From Rhynchopus sp. YZ270_cl-10 (Eukaryota; Euglenozoa; Diplonemea; Diplonemida; Diplonemidae), in assembly GCA_964035575.1 (NCBI GenBank), contig OZ037838.1, positions 1 through 64,000 on the forward strand: a stretch of DNA of 64,000 nt. Direction: 5' to 3'. Position 1 is the first letter of the stretch. Each line of letters starts with the position of its first letter. Both the position numbers and the translations under genes were made by a program. The notes under the pieces were generated by a model, which did no database searches, was not told the DNA's origin, and saw only the letters and a list, made by a program, of their open reading frames with translations. Positions 11,895 to 20,700 of the stretch are shown here, one piece after another.

Positions 11895-12700
11895 GTTGAA
11901 GTTTGTACGTGTTTAAGGGTATGTGTTGTTCTGTGGTTTGAGTCTATGGGTATATACTTGTGGTGGGGGGGTTTGGCCGGGTGGTTTACGGTCAGGGCCA
12001 CAACCCACACACACACAGCAGGGACCTCCAAACCAGTGAGAAACCAGAAAACCAAAGAGAAAACACCATGCACCAAAAAAAAGGCAAAATCCTGGAATAT
12101 TTTCCGAATGCAAAAATTGAGCTTTTATGGACAGAACCAAATTTATGGACAGAATATCCGTAAAATCTGTCCATAAATTACAACCCCCCCGTGTGTTGTC
12201 TTAGGTGTTCCTGTGCTGAGAGGTGTGGAGACTTACAAATGAGAGGACTGGGGAGTGGAGAATTCTGAGGACATTGCCTCATGCCTTTTGGGTTTGCGTG
12301 GGTTTGTGGGTGAGTAACACCATGGGAGTGCCTAGGGAGCTGACCTTTCCCTAGAAGCCTAGAAACCGAGAGAGGTGTGTGAATGTATACTTCCCTTTGT
12401 ACACATGAAGTTGTGGTTCTCTGGTGAGCTGTGGTGTGATGTGTTGTTGTTTCTTGGCTGGGGGAAGGTAAAAAACTATGTCTAAGCAGAGGAAGTGGGG
12501 GAGATATCACTTTTTTTCTTTTTTCCTTCATTTTTGTGAAACAGTGCAAGCTCTTTATTTTTTTTTTCTCTCTTTGCATCCTTCTTTATTTGATTTCTTT
12601 CTTTTTTTTTTTTTCTTCTTTTTTTTATGTGAGGGTAGGTAGAGGGGTTCACATATGGGTGACTGGTCATCTGGGTTTGCGGAACTGGCGTAGTTACATA
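11895..12700. other. Spacer between the unknown gene and actin
   Basis: Upstream of actin the spacer has a G-rich stretch and a C/A-rich stretch, then the tripartite TTTATGGACAG site (12124-12177). After that come unique sequence and a pyrimidine-rich tract (about 12505-12630) lying just past the 3' end of the minus-strand gene at 12701, probably its 3' UTR. I see no gene. Confidence 0.55.
12124..12177 (+). promoter_or_regulatory. Tripartite TTTATGGACAG site outside a hairpin module
   Basis: Two direct copies of TTTATGGACAG (12124-12134 and 12142-12152, 7 bp apart) are followed by the inverted copy CTGTCCATAAA at 12167-12177. Spacing and order match those inside the five hairpin modules, but the flanking sequence is unrelated and the 17-bp hairpin is absent. 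It lies about 230 bp upstream of the actin start. A binding-site role is inference. Confidence 0.6.
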
Positions 12701-13930
12701 TTATTGGGAATAGTAGAATGGCACGGTGCTGTATGGATCATGTCGGTACACTGGCTGCTGTTGAGAAGTTGGCTTCATGTTGAACCCTATGTGCTGATTG
12801 AGAAAACGAGGTAGGCTGTGTTTCTGAGCTGTGCTACTTGTGCTAGGTTTTATATAGTTCTGACTGTCGTGGCAGAGAATTCTATCAGAAGAAGCCAGGC
12901 CAATACGCGTAGGCTGGTCGGGCCCTGCTGTCCACGCAAATGTTTTATCGTGTCTGGAGAGAAACCGCATGAGAAGAGAGTGGCTTGGGAATAGAGAGTT
13001 TGTGAACACTTCAAATCCATTCAACTTCTGCAACAGCTCCTTCTGGGACATGGGGCCTTCAGAGAGCATTCCTAGCAGGGCCTTTTTAAGATTTTCCTCA
13101 TCTTCACGTTGGACCTTGCTTCTCGACTTGTCTATTTCGCGCACTGAAGAGAGCGGTGTTCCAAAGAGGCAGACACGTGCATCAGACTTTTTTATCTGTG
13201 GAGCAAGACAATTTTCAACAATATCCTCATCAGAATAGTGGAACAGAGAGAAGTCCTCAGGATGGGCCCTGAGAAATTCCTGCCAGGCACCGTAGCATTT
13301 CCCCACAACGTTGTCGTAGAGTGGACTCTCCTTCGCTTTGTTGCTCAGCACAATAGACCCCAGAGAACCTCTGCACACATTCAGCCGTGGGTTTTCCAAA
13401 ATAGCTCTGACCTCTTTAACAAGTTGCCTCTCTGCGGACCCTTGCTTCACATTGTCAATTGGCATGTGTTGAACCTTCACTGTGAATGTAGTTGGGTGGT
13501 ATGCAATGTAGTGGCCAGAGTGTGATGCATCTTGAGATTGCACGAGGTTCCCAAGATCAACTTCAAAGTCCTCACGGCCTTCACAGGTACATTCCAGGGT
13601 TGCATTCCATGCACTCCCAGGAAGCGGATCATGAGTTGTGATAAAGAGAGCGTCAAGTCCAAGCCCGCCCTTTTCCCCAGTGATGTTTATGTCTTCATTA
13701 GCTGACACTGTGAGTGTTTCTTCTTTCCCTGGGAGCGGGAGGTTGCAACGTATAAGTTGTAAGCCATTCAGCAGAACTGATGCGTATCCTCGCTCCACTG
13801 GATTGGTGGGTCCTGCAATGTCAGTGATGTTGAAGCAACCGCTGGGTTCAAAGTCTGAGTCTGTGTTTCCTATGCTGCCTCCTGCTGTTGATATGACAGA
13901 ATACTGCCGAACAGAATCTACTGAGCTCAT
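12701..13930 (-). CDS. Protein of unknown function with possible winged-helix segments, copy 1
   Basis: Intronless, 409 residues, starting at ATG (13928-13930). I do not recognise the family. The N-terminal half (1-165) is rich in beta-type and Gly/Asn/Thr residues, with a CTCEGREDFEVDLG segment. Residues about 175-262 contain a helical stretch with YGAWQEFLRAHPEDFSLF. Residues about 278-345 (LKKALLGMLSEGPMSQKELL, then LFPSHSLLMRFLSRHDKTF and a W) look like a second small helix-turn-helix or winged-helix unit. Both are only reminiscent of LOTUS/Egal-type RNA-binding winged helices. The tail is Ser/Gln/Tyr-rich and ends FYYSQ. The copy at 58734 differs by one extra Gly and a few substitutions and is fully open, which suggests a real gene. 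Confidence 0.8.
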   Translation of the reverse strand: MSSVDSVRQYSVISTAGGSIGNTDSDFEPSGCFNITDIAGPTNPVERGYASVLLNGLQLIRCNLPLPGKEETLTVSANEDINITGEKGGLGLDALFITTHDPLPGSAWNATLECTCEGREDFEVDLGNLVQSQDASHSGHYIAYHPTTFTVKVQHMPIDNVKQGSAERQLVKEVRAILENPRLNVCRGSLGSIVLSNKAKESPLYDNVVGKCYGAWQEFLRAHPEDFSLFHYSDEDIVENCLAPQIKKSDARVCLFGTPLSSVREIDKSRSKVQREDEENLKKALLGMLSEGPMSQKELLQKLNGFEVFTNSLFPSHSLLMRFLSRHDKTFAWTAGPDQPTRIGLASSDRILCHDSQNYIKPSTSSTAQKHSLPRFLNQHIGFNMKPTSQQQPVYRHDPYSTVPFYYSQ

Positions 13931-14116
13931 TGTTCTTGTGTTACAGTATATTTGTAGTGGCCTGTGATTTGTTGTTAGTCCGCTGAGTAAGACAAAAAAA
14001 ACTTAAAGAATACAAGAAAAACAGAGGGAGGGATAAGTAATAATTGGGATGGGTTGCAATATTTTTTTATTTGGGGTGTTCTTTATTTTTGTTTTCTTTG
14101 TATTGGTTTTTATTTA

Positions 14117-14788
14117 TTAAACCCAGTGTGCAGCAAACCTGTTCAGTGCCATGAAGGTTATTTCAGATGCTGAAGAGGGGGATAGGGTATCAACACTAGA
14201 TTTGCTGCTCGATGTGCTGCCTTCCTGCCAGGTGTCTGCATAGGATTCACTGCTGGAGCAAGTACTGTAAGGGCAGAATGATGCAAGGTTCTCCAGGTCA
14301 AGTTCTCGGCATATATGGATGTTGATACAACGCTCCCCCCATTTGCATCTCTTCAATTTGTTCAGCCCACAAATCCTGTTCTTTTGTACAATAATTCTGT
14401 CCCCCCTGCGCAAAAGCTCCTCCAAACCTCTTGTACTGCTGAAACTGCTCACAGAGAGCAATGCTATGTTGTCCTTGCCCTTCAACATGACGCATTTTTT
14501 GCTGGCCCATTTTCCGGAATGAAGCGCGCAGCACTGGCCCGCCATTTCATCACGAAGTCTGTCCACAGCATCTGGACTCACATGTAGTTGACGGCACGTC
14601 TTCTGTGACTTACATTTCCCTCTGTGAAATAGTATGCACACATTCAGTGGTCTATTTCCAAGGGTTCCTTGAAGATATGCTGTTCGTCCTTTCGTTTCAC
14701 ATGTTTCTGAAAAATGGAATGCAACAAGCTGGGCACGGTTTCCAGGGTCTCTTGCTTCTATCACTTTGCCTTCTAACAGTGTGTTCAT
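14117..14788 (-). CDS. CCCH-type zinc-finger protein, copy 1
   Basis: A 223-residue protein with two CCCH fingers, both spaced C-x7-C-x5-C-x3-H. The first is CILFHRGKCKSQKTCRQLH (about residues 50-70) and the second is CGLNKLKRCKWGERCINIH (about 140-160). CCCH fingers of this type usually bind RNA, so a post-transcriptional role is likely but inferred. The C-terminal 60 residues are Ser-rich. I chose the ATG at 14786-14788 because it is the first ATG and aligns with the start of the second copy; the frame upstream has no ATG. Relative to the second copy there are small in-frame differences in the Ser-rich tail. The 3' end is followed by A-rich (minus-sense) sequence. Confidence 0.88.
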   Translation of the reverse strand: MNTLLEGKVIEARDPGNRAQLVAFHFSETCETKGRTAYLQGTLGNRPLNVCILFHRGKCKSQKTCRQLHVSPDAVDRLRDEMAGQCCALHSGKWASKKCVMLKGKDNIALLSVSSFSSTRGLEELLRRGDRIIVQKNRICGLNKLKRCKWGERCINIHICRELDLENLASFCPYSTCSSSESYADTWQEGSTSSSKSSVDTLSPSSASEITFMALNRFAAHWV

Positions 14789-15540
14789 GTTGTGCAACAA
14801 AAATGTGTGTTAGGCTGTGTGGTGTTTGGGTATGGAAGATGAGGGGTGCCTGGGTGATTTACAAAACCAAGAGGGGAGTGTGAGGTAAAGGGAGATACAC
14901 TTTGCCAGTCTGTTCTGTGAGTGTGCTGTTTACCCCTGGACACACCCAATAATATTTCCACACAAATTAATATTATGTTCCAACTACTATTCCTAGATGC
15001 ACTCCTACTCACTGACTGACGAACTAAAAAAGGCATGAATTTGAGGTACACACAGTATACACAGTATACACAGTATACACAGTATACACAGTATACACAG
15101 TATACACAGTATACACAGTATACACAGTATACACAGTATACACAGTATACACAGTATACACAGTATACACAGTATACACAGTATACACAATATTGCTAAT
15201 ATATGTTCAGATTACTATTCCTATAGTGACGGCACTCCTACAAACTCACTGACCAATAGAAAACACCGCAAAAACAGCAAAATTGACTACACAGGTTTAC
15301 GAGTTGACTGGTTAGTTGTATATGTATTGGTGTTTCCCTGCGGTGCGGGATGTGTGTAGGAGGGAATGCCACCTTACCGGTTTAACCAAATTTAATTTTA
15401 AGCATGAGATGGATGGAGATGAATTAGATTTTTGGTCTGTAGCCCAGGAGATACCATTTTTGTGGTAGTCCTACTTAATATATTTCTCTTATTCACTCCC
15501 TTCCCCCAGAAAATCCTACGACACAAACAAAAACAACAAC
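14789..15540. other. Divergent intergenic region between CCCH and C2H2 genes
   Basis: This is the only point in the block where transcription diverges. It contains a partial and a full inverted 9-mer satellite monomer (14990-15265) and then about 270 bp of unique sequence before the C2H2 start. A pyrimidine tract (TATTCACTCCCTTCCCCCAG) and an A-rich leader precede the ATG. Any bidirectional promoter must lie here or be embedded in the satellite. Confidence 0.6.
14990..15265 (-). repeat. Inverted 9-mer satellite monomer
   Basis: On the minus strand this is the same monomer as in 5100-8297. The constant part AATATTGCTAATATATGT...GACGGCACTCCTACAAACTC flanks about 16 copies of ACACAGTAT (the complement of ATACTGTGT). 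The 9-mers are unusually homogeneous. The orientation is opposite to every array monomer to the left. Confidence 0.92.
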
Positions 15541-16411
15541 ATGAAGCCTACACCGTGGAGTGCTGCTCTTCAGTCCACCAATCTTCTTGCGGAAGCCCCG
15601 ATGCTCCTTCCAACTCTGAAGCCTGAAGAAGAGTCTAATTCACCACCGGATGATGAGCTCCCGGATGACGTTGTCAGAAACAATGTGCTTAATGAGCCGG
15701 TTGATGATAGTCTTGCGGGTCTGATTGCGGATCTACACATCCAGATGGAGAAAACTAAAGAAATGTGCAGGCAACTCACAGAAGCTCATATCATGATCCA
15801 TTCCGCCCACAGCTTCTACACATCACTGGTATGTAATATTACAGTTATTACTTTCAAATTCTCTTAACACAGCATGAACGTGCGATGGAACACATCGTTG
15901 AACATCAAAACAAGAGGAGGAGGGTTAGTACACCAAAGGTATAATGACTATTTGGTTTTATTCAATTAGCATTATTTACAAATACAATTATTAATCACAG
16001 AACAATGCGACGCCACAGGATGCTAGAACGCTTGATACCCCCACACCAGAGGCCCAAACCGCCCCCCCAGCCGCCCCCCCAGCCGCCCCCCTAGCCGCTC
16101 CCCCAGCCGCCCCCCCAGGCACCCCACCAGGCACCCCCCAGGTCACCACCCCTCTCTCTCCTTGGGAGTGCGAAACATGCTGTCGGACCTTCAAAAAGTC
16201 CTCAGCATTAATTAGCCACATGCAAGTACATGAGGAGAAGAAAACCACAAGGGCTTACAAAAAAAAATCACGAGTGACCACCCCCACAACGGTTGATACC
16301 GCCACACCAGAGGCCCCGGCCACCCCCCAGGTCACTCCCATCCCACTCCCAGAAATCATCATCCCTGATGAGGATGATGATGAGGATGATGATGATGAGG
16401 AATATTTTTAA
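15541..16411 (+). CDS. C2H2 zinc-finger protein with acidic tail, copy 1 (three exons)
   Basis: Exons 15541-15828, 15873-15938 and 16001-16411. Introns of 44 nt (GTATGT...ACACAG) and 62 nt (GTATAA...CACAG) are both in phase 0, and the splice gives 254 residues. Residues 1-96 include an acidic stretch and a probable helix (LIADLHIQMEKTKEMCRQL). Exon 2 encodes a basic patch NKRRRV that could serve as a nuclear signal. Exon 3 starts with a Pro/Ala/Thr-rich linker, then one C2H2 finger (CETCCRTF...HMQVH, C-x2-C-x12-H-x3-H), a basic KKKS stretch and an Asp/Glu run ending EEYF. The splice model is supported by the same sites and frame in the second copy. It is probably a nuclear DNA-binding protein (inference), and it lies upstream of the two Rep genes on the same strand. 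Confidence 0.85.
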
Positions 16412-16920
16412 GAAATTGTAAATATTTATTCATCCAGTAAAATTGTTTTTTTTTTGTTTTCCGTTTATTCCGTTCAGTAGTCGTAGTATTTGAGCCCCGG
16501 GCTTGTTTTCCCTCACTTCCTTTTTCCTCTGTGTCTACTACACGTTCTGTACTTCAAAAAAACACATCCATACCGTAAGTCGAAAAAAAAAAGGGAAAAA
16601 AATAAAAATAAAAAGTCCACACCTACAAGGCGAGCGTTTTGGCAGGCGCTTGTAAGGACAGCCAATAGACTTTCATATGAAACAGAAGTGGTGTGGAAAC
16701 AAACAATTTTTATTTTTTCCCCTCCCATTTTATGTCGTTTGAGCCACGAAAAAATAGAAACTGTCGGCAATTAACTTTTTTTTGTTTTCCGTTTTATTTG
16801 TATATTTTTCCAGACACGGAATATCAGATACAATAAAAATAGAAAATTTCTTTTTTTCTGTAATAAAAAAGTATATTTTTATTTATCATTAGAAGGAAAT
16901 ACAAAACACACAAATAAACT
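16412..16920. other. Spacer with shared 5' flank before the mini-Rep gene
   Basis: A/T-rich spacer. The last 125 bases (about 16795-16920) resemble the flank of the full Rep gene (about 17630-17779). Both contain TTTGTATATTTT, then CAGACAC(A/G)GAATATCA, then A-rich sequence, then ACACA...AAACTATG. This suggests that the two Rep genes arose from one 5' region and keep a related promoter or leader. Confidence 0.6.
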
Positions 16921-17463
16921 ATGTCTGAGTACGCTGTGAAGGCACGTCCTGACGTTCTTACAATGAAGGCTTTTCGTCACGGAGAATCCTATGGGGAAGC
17001 TGATTTATTCTTCACCATAAAATTCAACCCAATGTGGTATGAGATCAAGGCTAATCTGCTAGAAGGAGAGACAGCTCTGGACCGTCCGGATCTGGTACAC
17101 CGCGTGTTCTGCCTCAAGGTTAAGGAGCTTGTAAATTATATCAAAAAAAATAATGTTCTTGGGGAAAACATCGCAACGGTGATTGTGACGGAGTACCAGA
17201 AGAGGGGTCTGCCCCATGCTCACGCAATCTTTTGGAACAACAACAAAACATCACCGAAGAACCCTGTGGATCACATCGTACAACTCCCTGGACCACACCC
17301 AAACATCTACAAAGCTTTCAGTCAGTATCTGATGAACAACAGGTGGGTGGTTCAGTACAGTCTTCTCCTGAAATATCGGCGCCAGCGAAGGGTCCTTGTT
17401 GTTAAGTATTTGTTTAAATACTTATTCAAGGGGGAGCCTGTGACAGGTCTATTGATGCAATGA
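16921..17463 (+). CDS. Mini-Rep: stand-alone Helitron-type HUH endonuclease domain, copy 1
   Basis: A 180-residue protein homologous to the nuclease core of the full Rep/helicase downstream. It carries FNPMWYEI (compare ANPHWPEIL in the full protein), DRPDLVHRVF, the metal-binding HUH motif in YQKRGLPHAHAIFW (HAH at about 99-101), and the two-tyrosine motif KYLFKYLFKG near the C-terminus. About 80 residues between the HUH and tyrosine motifs of the full protein are missing, as are the whole helicase and OTU regions. Family knowledge: HUH nucleases with two Tyr start rolling-circle transposition of Helitrons. Compared with the copy at 62988, indels stay in frame and all motifs are kept. It could be a working minimal nuclease, a regulator, or a recent fragment. 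Confidence 0.8.
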   Translation: MSEYAVKARPDVLTMKAFRHGESYGEADLFFTIKFNPMWYEIKANLLEGETALDRPDLVHRVFCLKVKELVNYIKKNNVLGENIATVIVTEYQKRGLPHAHAIFWNNNKTSPKNPVDHIVQLPGPHPNIYKAFSQYLMNNRWVVQYSLLLKYRRQRRVLVVKYLFKYLFKGEPVTGLLMQ

Positions 17464-17779
17464 TTTGTGTGGTAGAGTTGTGAACATTAAAGATAAAAAA
17501 TAAAACGAAATACCAAATAGCGATAAGTGGGGATATGTCTTTGTGGGCTTGCGGGTTTGTGGGTTTTGTTTGTCTCAGTTACTTTTTGTTTGTTATTTGT
17601 TTTCCTAATTTTTCCTACTCCCCACCCCCCATTTCATTTGTATATTTTGTCAGACACAGAATATCAAAGCACATGATACAACAACAAAAAAGGAATAACA
17701 TATTTTTTCAATAATTCTGAGAACATTTTTATTCACCACCAGTCACTACATAACAGAAAAACATAACACACCGTAAACT
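17464..17779. other. Spacer between mini-Rep and Rep/helicase
   Basis: A T-rich spacer holding a few octamer-like words (CTTGCGGGTTTGTGGGTT at about 17547). The second half matches the flank of the mini-Rep gene. No gene is seen. A Helitron 5' terminus (TC...) may lie here or further left, but I cannot place it. Confidence 0.5.
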
Positions 17780-20700
17780 ATGTTTGAAGGGGGATATCAA
17801 AATCTCTATGGCCATATGATAGAAGAAGACTTTGATGACTGCGCCAGAGAGCCCCCATCGAAGGACTGGTCTAGATACCTGACTAACATGCGTGAATCTT
17901 TGCGTCTCTCAGCTGAAACATCACGAATGCAGTTAGAAGATATAAATTTTTTCTGCAGCCAGTACGAAACACCACACACTCAATGTGATGTCTGTGAGTG
18001 GTGTTTACAGAGATACAATAAAACAAAAACACATGATCCATATTGTCTCTTCAGGCACATGCACATCACGCACGTTGCAAAATGCCGTCTTGCGTACGTT
18101 ATTGCTTCTATTAGAACAATAACTAATAAAGCTTCATTCAGAGATCTCTTCTCTGTACATCCGGAGTTAGAGTCTCTCTGGAACTGTTCTCTTGATTCTC
18201 TCACACCTTCCGACAAGAAGAAAATCAAGTTGCTTGAGGAAGAAAAACGTGATGGCATGCAAGGACTTTCTCCGTACATTCTTGGATCAATAGAGAACTG
18301 TGCAAATGACATCTGCAAAAGATGGCTCGAGAAGAGGTCCGATACGCTGAGAACAAACGGGCCCATCTGTCAAGCATTAGTTGCAGAATTCGAAAATAGG
18401 GTTTCTACTTCGGAAATGTGTGGGAGAAGTCTTGACCCAAGCCTCCACTCAGCTGCAATGAAGCTTGAAGACTACACAAATGGATGCGTGTCTTATGCTG
18501 ACATTGGGGGGATGAATTCTGTCTGTAGAAAATGTGGTGCAAAGCTCTTCTCTGGTGAGGTCCGAGGAGAAGGGAGATATGGAATTTGCTGCAACAGAAT
18601 CAAGGCGAGTGGCATCCCTGCACCAATTGAATTTGAGAACGACGACCACAAGAGGTTGTTCTCGGATCAAACGTTTCTTAAGAATTCATACCGCCTGAAT
18701 TCTTATCACCAGATGGCCAAGGCATTGCATACCCCCCACAAGTTGTTTTCCAACACACGCGGAATACACAACATAGTTGTAAAAGGAAAAGGGGTGAAGA
18801 AAATTATGGGCCTGTCTGACGATGCGGAAACAAGAAACCAAACCTGGTTTGTTGGTGGATACAACGAGCAGGACCGCGCCTTGAAAGGCTTGCAAGAGAT
18901 GGAGAGGATCCCAGAACTGGAACGCGACACAACCCTCTACCAGGACATCATGACCATGCTGAAAGACAATTGCTATGTCAGGATGTTCAGGAGAGCCTCG
19001 GTTCTGATGGACAGTGCCGAAGAGAACACACATGTTGCCATCAACTTTGACGATCTGCGAGGACCTGAGAAGACGGGACGGGAGTACGCAAACGCCGCTG
19101 CAGAAGATGAATTGCGGGCTGTATATACTGTCAGTACTGGAACAGATGATCACAAATACGCAGCAGGTTGGGGCCGGCAGCAGTACAGCGTTATTATGCA
19201 GGGAGAAGCTGAAGGTGAAGGAAGCGATAGATACAGCAGAAAGATATCAGATTTTGATGCCAGGTTCGAGCCACTGTGTTTTCCCCTGATACATGTGTGT
19301 CCAAAAGACAGTACAGGTTGGAGACACAGTCGAAAGGATGAAGCAACGCCAAACCCCTACAGTGGTGTGTCAGCACAGGAGTATGGCTGCTTCCACCTGT
19401 TTTCACGGGCGACTGAGAAGAACCCAGATGGGGAACCAGGGCCTGCACTGATAGGGCGCAAGCTGACCGAATACTTCTTCCTTCAGCTTGGCATCCGTGC
19501 CATTACGCAACGCATTTCTTACCACAGCCAGCAGATAGTAAAGAAGTATGCAACAAAAGAATTCCTTGAAGAGGCCCGTGTTACGACAGTGGTGGAAAAC
19601 CGTCGCGTCACCACACACGATGCGACCAATGACGCTACAACAGCCACCACCACCCTCTATGCCAGCTACCCGCGTGGGAAGAGAGCTAGAATTCAAGACC
19701 TCAACGATTCACTTGCGTTGAAGGCCCGTCTTGGCTGCCCCGATTATTTCCTGACCATGACAGCCAACCCACACTGGCCAGAGATTCTCAGGGAGCTGCG
19801 TCCAGGAGAAAGACCCTGCGACAGGTCTGATCTTGTGCACCGAGTGTTCAACCTCAAGATGGATCAACTTGAGAGAAAGTTGAAAGAGAATGCACTCGGG
19901 ACGTACCAGGCAATGGTTCGTGTGGTGGAGTACCAGAAGCGCGGACTCCCCCACTTGCATCTTCTTCTGTGGGTTTCCAAGGAGCATAAGCCGAAGTCTG
20001 CAGCCATTTTTGACATGGCGGTGTCGTGCCAGTTGCCTGATCCCGAAACGCAAGAAGAGCTATACAACTTGGTGTCGGAGCAGATGATGCACACCAAGTG
20101 TGATACTGTTCCCAGTGCACGATGCAAGGTGCCTGGCCCAGACGGCAACGCACGGTGCAAACAGCACTACCCCAAAAACTTTCGTAAAGATACCCTGGCA
20201 ACTGAGACAGGAATGTACAGCTATGGTATGCGTCCTGAAAATGGGAGAACAAGCGCTGTTGCGGAAAAAGACCAAGAGCGGGCAAGAAAGCTGGCCACAG
20301 AAGGGAAGGTACACCCCAGCTGTAGAGACAACCGCTATGTTGTTTCCTACAACATAGTTCTTCTCACCCAGTTCATGAGCCACTTCAACATAGAGGCTGT
20401 TGGATCTCCAGTTGTCATCAGATACCTCTTCAAGTACCTGTTCAAGGACGATGAGTATGCTAATGTGTCAGTTACAGCCAAAGACGGAGAAAAAAACAAA
20501 ACGGATGAGTGTATGAGCTATCTGACAGGCATACACATTGGGTCACTTGAGGCCATTGGATACCTTCTCGGAACGAAGATGAGATACATTGACCCAAGTG
20601 TCACCAGACTTGATGTTCATCTTGCAGGCCAGCAAAGGCTGTACTACTTTCCTGGCAAGGAGGCAGAGGCACTTGACAAGGCCACGGACACAACACTCAC

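Larger units (their letters stand above)
8305..17990 (+). repeat. Segmental duplication, left copy (partner 54499-64000)
   Basis: The gene order and strands from 8305 onward recur from 54499 to the window end. Offsets between equivalent starts are about 46.0-46.2 kb for ARF, actin, the unknown gene, the CCCH gene, the C2H2 gene, the mini-Rep and the Rep/helicase. Coding sequences are nearly identical, while introns and spacers carry small indels. The true right end of the duplication lies beyond the window. Confidence 0.95.
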
